Position numbers and translations under genes: made by a program. DNA of 49,843 nt from Defluviicoccus sp. GTDB lineage: Bacteria; Pseudomonadota; Alphaproteobacteria; MPNO01. The notes below the pieces were generated by a model. That model was not told where the DNA came from. It saw only the letters and a program-made list of their open reading frames with translations, and did not search any database. This document shows, piece after piece, positions 42,800 to 49,843 of the stretch. How positions within the stretch are numbered: the stretch's first letter is position 1; the number at the start of each line of letters is the position of its first letter. The DNA lies in assembly GCA_022826125.1 (NCBI GenBank), contig JAJDVM010000189.1:1-49843 (forward strand), in the 5' to 3' direction.

Positions 42800-43501
42800 T
42801 CAGGAGAACGGCCGCTCCGCGCTCGACTCCGTCATCGCAACCACGGCGTCGCGCACCTCTCCGAAGCTCTCGACGATCCGGTGCGCGCCCGCGGTTCGCA
42901 ATTCCCCCACCTCGTGCACGCCCCAGCTCACCCCGACCGCTCCCGCGCCCGCGTTGACCGCCATTTCGATGTCGAAGGTCGTGTCGCCGATCATCACCGT
43001 GGTCTCCGTGCCCGCCCCGGCCTCCGCCATCGCGGCCCTCAGCAAATACGGGTCGGGTTTGGCGGGGCCCAGATCGGCGGTCTTGCAGGAGAAGAAGAAC
43101 TCGTCGATCCCGTGACCCTGCAGGATCTCGGCCAGCCGGTCGCCGTTCCGGCTGGTCACGATCGCCAGCGTGAACCCGCGCTCGTGCAGATATTGGAGCG
43201 TCCCGCGGGCGCCGTCGAACAGCGTTTCCGACACGGGCGGCGCCGTCCGCCTGCCCTCCCTGACATCGTCGTAGAAGGCACGGATGCTGGCGAACTCCTT
43301 CGGACCGGCGTCGGGCAACAGGGCGAGTACGCTCTCCTTCCAGGGCAGGCCGATGATGCGCCGCGCGAGAACGGGGTCCGGCGGCGGGAACCCGCAGGCC
43401 TCCCAGCAGGCGATCACGCGTTCCACGATGGCGCCGGCGCTGTCCAACAGGGTGCCGTCCAGATCGAACGCGGCGAGAAGAGCGCCGTTCCGCGTCTTCA
43501 C
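42800..43501 (-). CDS. HAD-family phosphatase (phosphoglycolate phosphatase-like)
   Basis: A 233-residue HAD hydrolase. Motif I is FDLDGTLLD with nucleophile Asp13 and Asp15, motif II is VTSRNG, motif III KP (LGPAKPDP), and motif IV IGDTTFDIEMA. These dephosphorylate small metabolites; a phosphoglycolate- or 6-phosphogluconate-like role is plausible, but the substrate is not fixed. The GTG start overlaps the RluC-type stop by 4 bases (GTGA), and this is the last gene of the rarA-crcB-rluC operon. Confidence 0.91.
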   Translation of the reverse strand: MKTRNGALLAAFDLDGTLLDSAGAIVERVIACWEACGFPPPDPVLARRIIGLPWKESVLALLPDAGPKEFASIRAFYDDVREGRRTAPPVSETLFDGARGTLQYLHERGFTLAIVTSRNGDRLAEILQGHGIDEFFFSCKTADLGPAKPDPYLLRAAMAEAGAGTETTVMIGDTTFDIEMAVNAGAGAVGVSWGVHEVGELRTAGAHRIVESFGEVRDAVVAMTESSAERPFS

Positions 43502-44472
43502 GAGTGGCTCGCTTCCCGGTTCATCCCCTCGAACCCCCAGAACGACCATTGTGCCAGCATGTCGGCATCGAGCGGCGCCGTCACCGTGACCGGGGAACCT
43601 TCCGGCAGCGGCAGCACGAGCTTGCGGGCGTGCAGCATCAAGCGCTTCACGGGCGGCGGGCCGTCGATTCCCCCGGTGGCGGAGCCGTACTTCCTGTCGC
43701 CCAGGATCGGCGTGCCCATCGCCTGGCAATGAACGCGGATCTGGTGAGTCCGCCCGGTCTCCGGCATGAGCGAGAGCCACGACACGCGGCGCGCCTCGGC
43801 GAGAACGGCGTAGGCGGTCCGCGCCCGCTTGGCGCCGGGCGCGTCGCCGGTCACGCGCTCCCGCCCGCCTCCCGGCGCCGACGTCTTGGCGAGCGCGAGA
43901 TCGACGATGCCGCGCGACGGTTCGGGAACGCCCGAGACCAGGGCCCAGTATTCCTTCTCGACCTTGCCCTCGCGAAACGCGGCGACCAGGAAGGCGGCGG
44001 CTTGTCGCGTGCGCGCGATGGCGAGCACGCCGCTGGTGTCCTTGTCGAGCCGATGAACCAGCCTCGGTCGCTCGTCGCCGTCGAAGCGAAGCGCATCCAG
44101 CATCGCATCGACCGACGCCTTCACCTTGGAACCGCCCTGAACGGCGAGACCGGCGGGCTTGTCGATGGCGATCACCTCGTCGTCGCGATAGAGAACGCGG
44201 CCGCGGATAAAGGCGGTATCCGCCGGCGAAACAGGCGTCCGCCGGTCCGGCCGGGAGAAATTCTCCGACAGGCCCGGCGGGATCCGCACCGCGCATCCGG
44301 CCGCGACGCGGGTCGAGGCCCTGGCCCTTCCCCCATCGACCCTGATCTGGCCGGTACGGAGAAGCTTCTCCAGGCGCCCGTGGCCGAGATCGGGAAAGTG
44401 CCGCCTGAACCAGCGGTCGAGGCGTATGTCGTGGTCGCCCGCCGCGACGGTGGCGGTGCGCGCGCGGCTCAT
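43498..44472 (-). CDS. rluC: RluC/RluD-family 23S rRNA pseudouridine synthase
   Basis: A 324-residue pseudouridine synthase with an N-terminal S4 RNA-binding domain (DIRLDRWFRRHFPDL and onward, about 15-75) and a catalytic domain. The HRLDKDTSG motif holds catalytic Asp143, and ETGRTHQIRVHCQAMG is the second mark. It makes pseudouridines in 23S rRNA. RluC versus RluD cannot be told apart for certain; the order next to crcB and a HAD gene favours RluC. The start at 44472 overlaps the crcB stop (ATGA). Confidence 0.93.
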   Translation of the reverse strand: MSRARTATVAAGDHDIRLDRWFRRHFPDLGHGRLEKLLRTGQIRVDGGRARASTRVAAGCAVRIPPGLSENFSRPDRRTPVSPADTAFIRGRVLYRDDEVIAIDKPAGLAVQGGSKVKASVDAMLDALRFDGDERPRLVHRLDKDTSGVLAIARTRQAAAFLVAAFREGKVEKEYWALVSGVPEPSRGIVDLALAKTSAPGGGRERVTGDAPGAKRARTAYAVLAEARRVSWLSLMPETGRTHQIRVHCQAMGTPILGDRKYGSATGGIDGPPPVKRLMLHARKLVLPLPEGSPVTVTAPLDADMLAQWSFWGFEGMNREASHS

Positions 44473-44849
44473 GCGGCCACCATCCGGACCAGCTTGATCC
44501 CGGCGTAGAGCCCGGCAATTGCAAGGATCACCGATCCGGCGACGTAAAGCGCGGCCAGATCGATACGACCGCGCTGGAACAGGAGCGCGACGTCGAGGGA
44601 AAAGGTGGAAAACGTGGTGAAGCTCCCGAGCACGCCGACAACCAGGAACCCGCGAAGCGACGGTCCGGCATGGACCGCGAGCGCGAACGTCTCGGCCAGC
44701 ACGCCGAGCAGGAAAGAGCCCACGACGTTCACCGTGAACGTGCCCCAGGGCAGCCCCGTCCCGAACCAGTGCATCATCTGCTGCGAGATGAAATGGCGCG
44801 CGAGCGCGCCGGCCGCGCCGCCGAGCGCGATGGAAACCAGCAGCTTCAT
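44469..44849 (-). CDS. crcB: Fluoride channel protein Fluc/CrcB
   Basis: A 126-residue, four-helix fluoride channel. GALARH, WGTFTVNVVGSFLLG with the conserved Asn41, and GSFTTFSTFS (phenylalanines near 77-83) match the Fluc family, which exports fluoride as a dual-topology dimer. It is overlapped by both neighbours (4 bases each), so it has no leader of its own; no fluoride riboswitch lies before it. The FlK-like thioesterase at 16428 lies far away and does not by itself make a fluoride pathway. Confidence 0.96.
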   Translation of the reverse strand: MKLLVSIALGGAAGALARHFISQQMMHWFGTGLPWGTFTVNVVGSFLLGVLAETFALAVHAGPSLRGFLVVGVLGSFTTFSTFSLDVALLFQRGRIDLAALYVAGSVILAIAGLYAGIKLVRMVAA

Positions 44850-46156
44850 CCGGCCCCATCCTTCCGCTTCGCCCGGCGCGCTTCGCTCCGGGCAGCGACG
44901 TCGGCTTCCGCACCCCGGTCGGTGGGCTCGTAAAACGCCTCCGGAGCCATGCCGTCGGGAAAGTAATTCTGGCCCGAAAATCCGCCTTCGACGTCGTGGT
45001 CGTAACGATAGCCGGCGCCGTATCCCAGATCCTTCATCAGCCGCGTAGGCGCATTCAGGATGTGACTCGGCGGCATCAGCGATCCGGTGCGCTTCGCCGC
45101 CGCCCAGGCCGCGTTGAATCCCTTGTAGAGCGCGTTCGATTTGGGCGCGTTCGCCAGATAGACGGCAGACTGCGCGATCGCGAGTTCGCCCTCCGGGGAG
45201 CCGAGCCGTTCATAGGCCTGCCAGGCGGCGACGGCCTGGACCAGCGCCTGCGGGTCGGCGAGGCCGACATCCTCGGCCGCGAGCCGGGTCAGCCGCCGAG
45301 CCACGTAGCGCGGATCCTCGCCGCCCTGGAGCATGCGGGAGAGCCAGTAGAGCGCGGCATCCGGATCCGATCCGCGGATCGACTTGTGCAGCGCGCTGAT
45401 CAGGTTGTAGTGGCCGTCCCGCGACTTGTCGTAGAGCGGCGCGCGGCGTTGCACCGCCTGGGACAACCCGGCGATGTCCAGCGTTTCCCCGGCCGGCAGA
45501 GTAGCAAGCTCTTCGGCGAGGTTGAGGACGTAGCGCCCGTCCCCGTCGGCCATGGCGAGAAGCGCCGCGCGGGCCGCCTCGTCGAGCGGAAGGCGATGCC
45601 CGATCTCCGCCTCGGCCCGCAGCAGCAGCGTTTCCACCGCCGCGTCGTCCAGCCGCCGAAGGACGAAGACCTGACAGCGCGAGAGCAGCGCGCCGTTGAG
45701 CTCGAACGAGGGGTTCTCCGTGGTGGCCCCGACCAAGGTGACCGTCCCGTCCTCGACGACCGGCAGGAACCCGTCCTGCTGGGCGCGGTTGAAGCGATGG
45801 ATCTCGTCGACGAACAGGATTGTCCCCTGCCCCCCGGCGCGGCGGCCGCGCGCCTCGTCGAACACCCGCTTGAGGTCGGCGACGCCGGAAAAGACCGCGG
45901 ACAGCGGCTCGAAGTGATGCGCCGTCGCGTTGGCCAGCAGGCGCGCGATCGTCGTCTTTCCGCTGCCCGGCGGTCCCCAAAGAACCATCGACGTGAGCCT
46001 GGCCTCGCCCACCATGCGCCCGATCGGACCGTCGGCACCGAGCAGGTGGTCCTGGCCCAGCACGTCATCGAGCCTCGCCGGGCGCAGCCGATCGGCAAGC
46101 GGGCGCGGCGCTTCCGCCTCGAACAGCCCGGGTTCCCGGTCGCCGTCGCCGGTCAC
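44846..46156 (-). CDS. rarA: Replication-associated recombination protein A (RarA/MgsA)
   Basis: A 436-residue AAA+ ATPase of the RarA/MgsA/WRNIP1 family, which acts at stalled replication forks. Walker A GPPGSGKT is at 61-68, Walker B ILFVDEIHRFN at about 115-125, and sensor 1 in TLVGATTENPSF. The C-terminal part (SALHKSIRGSDPDAALYWLSRML) is the tetramerisation region typical of the family. It begins 3 bases after the protease gene and overlaps crcB by 4 bases. Confidence 0.96.
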   Translation of the reverse strand: MTGDGDREPGLFEAEAPRPLADRLRPARLDDVLGQDHLLGADGPIGRMVGEARLTSMVLWGPPGSGKTTIARLLANATAHHFEPLSAVFSGVADLKRVFDEARGRRAGGQGTILFVDEIHRFNRAQQDGFLPVVEDGTVTLVGATTENPSFELNGALLSRCQVFVLRRLDDAAVETLLLRAEAEIGHRLPLDEAARAALLAMADGDGRYVLNLAEELATLPAGETLDIAGLSQAVQRRAPLYDKSRDGHYNLISALHKSIRGSDPDAALYWLSRMLQGGEDPRYVARRLTRLAAEDVGLADPQALVQAVAAWQAYERLGSPEGELAIAQSAVYLANAPKSNALYKGFNAAWAAAKRTGSLMPPSHILNAPTRLMKDLGYGAGYRYDHDVEGGFSGQNYFPDGMAPEAFYEPTDRGAEADVAARSEARRAKRKDGAG

Positions 46157-46159
46157 GGC

Positions 46160-47581
46160 TCAGGTTCCGAAGACAAGGGACACCGCTTTGCCGTCGCGCA
46201 GCAGGGAAATCCGCCAGCGATCGATTCCAGCCGCGAGAAGCCGCTGGAGTCCGGCGACGGAACGCGGTTCCCTGCCGTTGATCCCAAGGACGATGTCGCC
46301 CCTTCGGAACCCGAGACGTCGCGCGGTGCTGCCCCTGCGCATTTCCACGATCACGACGCCCCGCTCGACGCCGTCGATCCCGAGCTCTTCCGCGAGGGCC
46401 GGCGAGAGGTCGGCCATCGCAGCACCGGAAAAGGGGTGTCGGCCGGCGAGTTCCGTCACGTTGCGGGGCGGGACTTCCGGCGGGGCGATGACATCGAACT
46501 CCAGCGTCCGCCTGCGTCCCTGCCGCAGCACCTCGAGATCCGCGGTGGCGCCGAGCCGGAGCGTCGCGACCCGGAACTGGAGACCGGCACGATCGTCGAT
46601 CCCGCGACCGTTGACCGCCAGGATTACGTCGCCCACCCGGAGACCGGCCCGATCCGTCGGTCCGCCGGGATACACCTTCCGCACGATGGCGCCGACCGGG
46701 CGAGGCATGCCGAGGGAGGCGGCGATGGCCGGCGTGACGTCCTGGGTGCGCGCCCCGATCCACGGTCGGACCACCCGGCCCGCCCGGTCCACGGAATCGA
46801 CCACCATCGCGACCATGTTGGACGGAATCGCGAAGCCGATGCCGACCGACCCGCCGCCCTTGGAATAGATCGCCGTATTGATGCCAACCAGCCGGCCGTC
46901 CAGGGACACCAGCGCGCCGCCCGAGTTGCCCGGATTTATGGCCGCGTCGGTCTGAATGAAGAACCCGAAATCGGAAATACCGGCCGCCGTCCGGGCGAGA
47001 GCGGATACGATACCGCTCGTCACGGTCTGACCGACCCCGAACGGGTTGCCGATGGCGAGCACGAGGTCGCCGACCTCCAGATCGTCCGAATCGCGCGGCT
47101 CGAGATGCGGCAGCGTCTCGCCGCCGGGATCGATCCGAAGCACGGCGAGGTCGGTTCGCTCGTCCGAGCCTGCGAGCTTGGCGTCGAACTCCCGGCGGTC
47201 GGCCAACACGACGGTGATCTCGCTGGCGTCCTTGATGACATGGTGATTGGTAACGACCAGCCCGTCCGGGCGAACGACCACGCCCGATCCCAGCGAATTA
47301 TGGACCCGTTCCCTGGGGCGCCCGAAGGAAAAGTCCTCGCCGAAGAAACGCCGGAAGAACGGATCGTTGAAGAAGGGCGAGACCGGCGCGCTGCGCACCA
47401 CGCGCCTTGCATAGATGTTGACGACGGCGGGCGCGGCGCGCTTGACGAGGGGTGCGAAAGAAAGCCGCATTTCCGCCGACCCCGAAGGCAGGCGCTTCCC
47501 GGCCTCCGCGGGTTGGGTACCGGCCACCGCCAGCGCGAGGCCGGCGGCGGCGAGCCACAATGCGCCGCGCATCGGCATCAT
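46160..47581 (-). CDS. DegP/HtrA-family periplasmic serine protease
   Basis: A 473-residue HtrA protease and chaperone for misfolded periplasmic proteins. A signal peptide is followed by the trypsin-like domain with His114 (TNHHVIKD), Asp144 (RTDLAVL) and Ser220 (NPGNSGGA), all intact. A first PDZ domain follows (PWIGARTQDVTP to RRTLEFDV), and a second, shorter one ends the protein. The start at 47581 (MMPM) is chosen because GGAAGGAG lies 10 bases upstream; the frame extends to 47614. It is the first gene after the ribosomal operon terminator, in the order often seen in Alphaproteobacteria. Confidence 0.95.
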   Translation of the reverse strand: MMPMRGALWLAAAGLALAVAGTQPAEAGKRLPSGSAEMRLSFAPLVKRAAPAVVNIYARRVVRSAPVSPFFNDPFFRRFFGEDFSFGRPRERVHNSLGSGVVVRPDGLVVTNHHVIKDASEITVVLADRREFDAKLAGSDERTDLAVLRIDPGGETLPHLEPRDSDDLEVGDLVLAIGNPFGVGQTVTSGIVSALARTAAGISDFGFFIQTDAAINPGNSGGALVSLDGRLVGINTAIYSKGGGSVGIGFAIPSNMVAMVVDSVDRAGRVVRPWIGARTQDVTPAIAASLGMPRPVGAIVRKVYPGGPTDRAGLRVGDVILAVNGRGIDDRAGLQFRVATLRLGATADLEVLRQGRRRTLEFDVIAPPEVPPRNVTELAGRHPFSGAAMADLSPALAEELGIDGVERGVVIVEMRRGSTARRLGFRRGDIVLGINGREPRSVAGLQRLLAAGIDRWRISLLRDGKAVSLVFGT

Positions 47582-47630
47582 GGACTTGGGGCTCCTTCCA
47601 GGAACCGGCACCATGCCGCGCGGCTCCGAA

Positions 47631-47662
47631 AATGAAAAGGGGCAGCGCCGGGCGCCGCCCCC
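47631..47662 (-). terminator. Rho-independent terminator after rplQ
   Basis: On the minus strand a GC-rich stem (GGGGCGGCGC pairing with GCGCTGCCCC, one G-T pair, loop CCG) is followed by TTTTCATTTT. It lies about 25 bases beyond the rplQ stop and 50 bases before the protease start, in the right place to end the ribosomal-protein operon. Confidence 0.8.
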
Positions 47663-47686
47663 GATCCCTTCTCCCGCTCCGCCCGG

Positions 47687-48127
47687 TCAGGCGGCGACTT
47701 CCTCCTCTTCGACCGCATCGCGTTCGGGCACCGGGCCGGAGTCGAGTCCCTTGGCCTCGGGGTCGCGGTCGACCAGCTCGATCACCGCCATCGGGGCCGA
47801 ATCGCCGTAGCGGAATCCCGCCCGCAGCACCCGCGTATAGCCGCCCTTCCGGTCGGCGTAGCGCTCGGCCAGGGTGGTGAACAGCTTGTCGGCAAGCTTG
47901 GCGTCGCCGGCGAGCCTGCGGATCGCCTGACGCCGGGCGTGCAGATCCTGCGGGCCGCGCTTGCCCAGCGTGATCAGCCGGTCGACGATGGGCCTGAGCT
48001 CCTTCGCCTTCGGCAGGGTCGTGGTGATCTGCTCGTGCTTCACCAGCGCCGCCGCCATGTTGCGGAACATGGCCGTGCGGTGTGCGCTGGTCCGGTTGAG
48101 CTTGCGGCCCTTCATGCGATGTCGCAT
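47687..48127 (-). CDS. rplQ: 50S ribosomal protein L17
   Basis: A 146-residue L17. The N-terminus is canonical ([17 protein letters not shown], then [27 protein letters not shown]). After the conserved core ([28 protein letters not shown]) the protein carries an acidic C-terminal tail with EEEE, as in many alphaproteobacterial L17 proteins. It is the last gene of the rpsM-rpsK-rpoA-rplQ operon, 29 bases after rpoA, followed by a terminator. Confidence 0.98.
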   Translation of the reverse strand: MRHRMKGRKLNRTSAHRTAMFRNMAAALVKHEQITTTLPKAKELRPIVDRLITLGKRGPQDLHARRQAIRRLAGDAKLADKLFTTLAERYADRKGGYTRVLRAGFRYGDSAPMAVIELVDRDPEAKGLDSGPVPERDAVEEEEVAA

Positions 48128-48156
48128 GGCGCGTCTCCCCGCTGCTACCCGTTCGC

Positions 48157-49179
48157 CTAGAAGGGCTCGTCCAGCCGCCGGGCCAGTTCCTCGATGTTCT
48201 CCGGCGGCCAGTTGACGATCTCCATGCCGAGCTCGAGCCCCATCTGGGCGAGCACCTCCTTGATCTCGTTCAGCGACTTGCGGCCGAAATTGGGGGTGCG
48301 GAGCATTTCCTGCTCGCTCTTCTGCACGAGGTCGCCGATATAGATGATGTTGTCGTTCTTGAGGCAGTTGGCAGAGCGTACCGAGAGTTCCAGCTCGTCG
48401 ACCTTCCTGAGCAGGTTCCTGTTGAATGTCGGCTCGGCGGGCAAAGCCTCCTCCGCCCTGGTCGACGGCTCCTCGAAGTTGATGAAGAGCTGCAACTGGT
48501 CCTGCAGGATCCGGGCGGCGAGAGCCACCGCATCCTCCGGCGTGATCACGCCGTTGGTCTCGATGTCGATGGAAAGCTTGTCGTAATCGGTGATCTGGCC
48601 CACGCGCGTGTTCTCGACCTGGAACGCCACCTTGCGGACCGGGCTGAACACCGCGTCGACCGGCACCAGCCCGATCGGAGCGTCCGCCGCGCGGTTCTGG
48701 GTGGCCGGGACGTAGCCCTTGCCCGAATCGACGGTAAGCTCCATGGAGATCTTGGCGTCATCGTCGAGGGTGCAGATGGCAATGTCGGGCTCGACGATTT
48801 CGATGTCGTGGCCGGCGTCGATCATGCCGGCGGTGATCTCGCCCGGCCCGTCGCCTTCGAGATACATTCGCTTGGGCCCGTCGCCGTGCATGCGGAGCGC
48901 AAGGCTCTTCACGTTGAGGACGATGTCGGTGACGTCCTCCCGCACGCCGGGGATCGAGGAGAATTCGTGCAGCACGCCGTCGATCTGGATCGCGGTGCAC
49001 GCCGCGCCCTGGAGCGAAGAGAGGAGAACGCGCCTCAGCGCGTTGCCGAGCGTGACGCCGAATCCGCGCTCCAGCGGCTCCGCGACGATCCTGGCGAACC
49101 GGCTCGGATCGGCGCCGGGAATGATCTCAAGCTTGCTCGGCTTGATCAGCTCCTGCCAGTTCTTCTGAATAATCGACAT
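48157..49179 (-). CDS. rpoA: RNA polymerase alpha subunit
   Basis: A 340-residue alpha subunit. The N-terminal assembly domain has [32 protein letters not shown] (the key segments LERGFG and LGNALRR are standard), and the C-terminal domain ends with [24 protein letters not shown] and [17 protein letters not shown], which bind promoter DNA and activators. The start at 49179 has AAGGAT 9 bases upstream; the frame runs on to 49302. Complete and housekeeping. Confidence 0.98.
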   Translation of the reverse strand: MSIIQKNWQELIKPSKLEIIPGADPSRFARIVAEPLERGFGVTLGNALRRVLLSSLQGAACTAIQIDGVLHEFSSIPGVREDVTDIVLNVKSLALRMHGDGPKRMYLEGDGPGEITAGMIDAGHDIEIVEPDIAICTLDDDAKISMELTVDSGKGYVPATQNRAADAPIGLVPVDAVFSPVRKVAFQVENTRVGQITDYDKLSIDIETNGVITPEDAVALAARILQDQLQLFINFEEPSTRAEEALPAEPTFNRNLLRKVDELELSVRSANCLKNDNIIYIGDLVQKSEQEMLRTPNFGRKSLNEIKEVLAQMGLELGMEIVNWPPENIEELARRLDEPF

Positions 49180-49271
49180 CGTTTCGATCCTTAGCGGCGT
49201 TTGCAATCCGACGGCAGAAGCGCCGCCGGTGGGAGCGCGGCCGGGCCGCGGCTCGGAGACGGGTGCGGGGC

Positions 49272-49664
49272 CTAGACCCGGCGGCGCTTGCGCGGGCGGC
49301 AACCGTTATGCGGGATGGGCGTCACGTCGCGGATCGAGGTGATCGAGAAACCGACCGCCTGAAGCGCGCGCAGCGCCGATTCGCGCCCCGAGCCCGGCCC
49401 CTTGACCTCGATTTCGAGCGTCTTCATGCCGTGCTCCATCGCCTTCCGCCCCGCGTCTTCCGCGGCGATCTGCGCGGCGTAGGGGGTCGACTTGCGCGAG
49501 CCCTTGAAGCCCTGGGAGCCCGCGGACGACCACGAGATGGTGTTTCCCTGAGCGTCGGTGATGGTGATCTTGGTGTTGTTGAAGGACGCATTCACATGCG
49601 CGACGCCGGCGGTGATGTTCTTTCGCTCGCGGCGGCGAACGCGCGTTGAGGTCTGTCGTGCCAT
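49272..49664 (-). CDS. rpsK: 30S ribosomal protein S11
   Basis: A 130-residue S11. Marks are [18 protein letters not shown], the [20 protein letters not shown] segment, [14 protein letters not shown] and the C-terminal [18 protein letters not shown]. It lies in the 30S platform near the mRNA exit. The gene sits 92 bases before rpoA and 27 bases after the rpsM end. Complete. Confidence 0.98.
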   Translation of the reverse strand: MARQTSTRVRRRERKNITAGVAHVNASFNNTKITITDAQGNTISWSSAGSQGFKGSRKSTPYAAQIAAEDAGRKAMEHGMKTLEIEVKGPGSGRESALRALQAVGFSITSIRDVTPIPHNGCRPRKRRRV

Positions 49665-49691
49665 CTTGTCCTCGGTATGCGCCGGCCCGGG

Positions 49692-49843
49692 CTACTTCTT
49701 GCCCGCGATCGGCCGGGCGCGGCCCATGCGTGTCCGCGCGGTGGTATGGGTGCGCAGGCCCCGTACCCGAAGGTTGCGGCGGTGGCGCCGCCCCCCGGAG
49801 CAGCCGAGATCCATCAGCCGCGTGATGTTCATCGCCGGGTCGC
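49692..49843 (-). CDS. rpsM: 30S ribosomal protein S13, C-terminal part
   Basis: The end of S13; the rest lies outside the window. The visible 49 residues include [26 protein letters not shown] and the tail IAGKK. Several positions differ from the usual S13 consensus: after the Cys it reads [19 protein letters not shown], where most bacteria have YRGLRHRRGLPVRGQRTHT (from memory). It heads the rpsM-rpsK-rpoA-rplQ operon. Confidence 0.95.
   Translation of the reverse strand, partial: DPAMNITRLMDLGCSGGRRHRRNLRVRGLRTHTTARTRMGRARPIAGKK

Noticed and set aside
16428..44849. A fluoride-resistance system from the FlK-like thioesterase and CrcB
   Set aside because: The genes are about 28 kb apart in unrelated operons, and most FlK relatives do not act on fluoroacetyl-CoA. 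No fluoride riboswitch was seen.
44996..47635. A plus-strand open frame of 879 codons
   Set aside because: It runs antisense to rarA and the HtrA protease, both with intact motifs. The translation has no recognisable domain; long antisense frames are expected at this GC content.
1..49843. tRNA, rRNA or insertion-sequence genes
   Set aside because: No cloverleaf, rRNA segment, transposase or terminal inverted repeats were recognised by eye; a covariance-model scan would be needed to exclude small RNAs.

Overview
The window is a GC-rich, densely packed bacterial chromosome segment. It carries about 55 genes and no gene-free stretch longer than about 260 bases. The right end holds a conserved block on the minus strand: rpsM (cut by the window edge), rpsK, rpoA, rplQ, a terminator, then an HtrA/DegP protease, rarA, crcB, an RluC-type pseudouridine synthase and a HAD phosphatase. 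From memory this order is typical of Alphaproteobacteria, Rhodospirillales-like lineages in particular. That order, the high GC and the many aerobic catabolic families suggest a free-living or host-associated heterotrophic alphaproteobacterium; no species can be named. || Region 1 (1-6068) is metabolic: the tail of one short-chain dehydrogenase and a complete second one on the plus strand, then a long minus-strand run of two tandem paralogous secreted TPR proteins, a class IV aminotransferase, a cupin, an exported PQQ-type sugar dehydrogenase and a TauD-like dioxygenase. || Region 2 (6267-13655) is an anti-phage island built on a type III restriction-modification system. The helicase-nuclease gene res is intact and coupled to a small unknown gene and a DUF1828/DUF1829-like gene. 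A MntA-HepT toxin-antitoxin pair follows, then a broken methyltransferase gene (mod) that has lost the stretch between its DPPY and FxGxG-type motifs, where the target-recognition domain should lie, and is frameshifted at the junction. || Region 3 (13692-20414) has a cytochrome b561-like/cytochrome c' pair, a CMD protein, pyrF, a FlK-like thioesterase, an acyl-CoA ligase, a CoxG protein and a two-subunit thiamine-diphosphate decarboxylase resembling sulfopyruvate decarboxylase. || Region 4 (20458-28239) is a minus-strand catabolic run: an isobutyryl-CoA dehydrogenase-like enzyme, a 3-hydroxyisobutyryl-CoA hydrolase-like enzyme and a 3-hydroxyisobutyrate dehydrogenase, together the later steps of valine breakdown, followed by a hydantoinase/oxoprolinase pair (hyuA, hyuB). 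|| Region 5 (28454-42718) has a three-subunit molybdenum hydroxylase of the CoxMSL type (probably not a CO dehydrogenase), a cysteine-dioxygenase-like cupin divergent from an ACMSD-like amidohydrolase, a luciferase-like monooxygenase, a UbiD decarboxylase with a CMD partner, an HsaA-like flavin monooxygenase, a redox group (MsrA, ChaC-like cyclotransferase, YfcG-type GST) and a Rieske oxygenase alpha/beta pair. || Four copies of a composite palindromic intergenic repeat (BIME-like) lie at 13692, 20426, 32101 and 33927. Three sit between convergent genes, and one supplies the last 31 codons and the stop codon of hyuB. The main candidates for new biology are the mixed defence island, especially the res-linked small gene/DUF1828-DUF1829 pair, and the repeat family.
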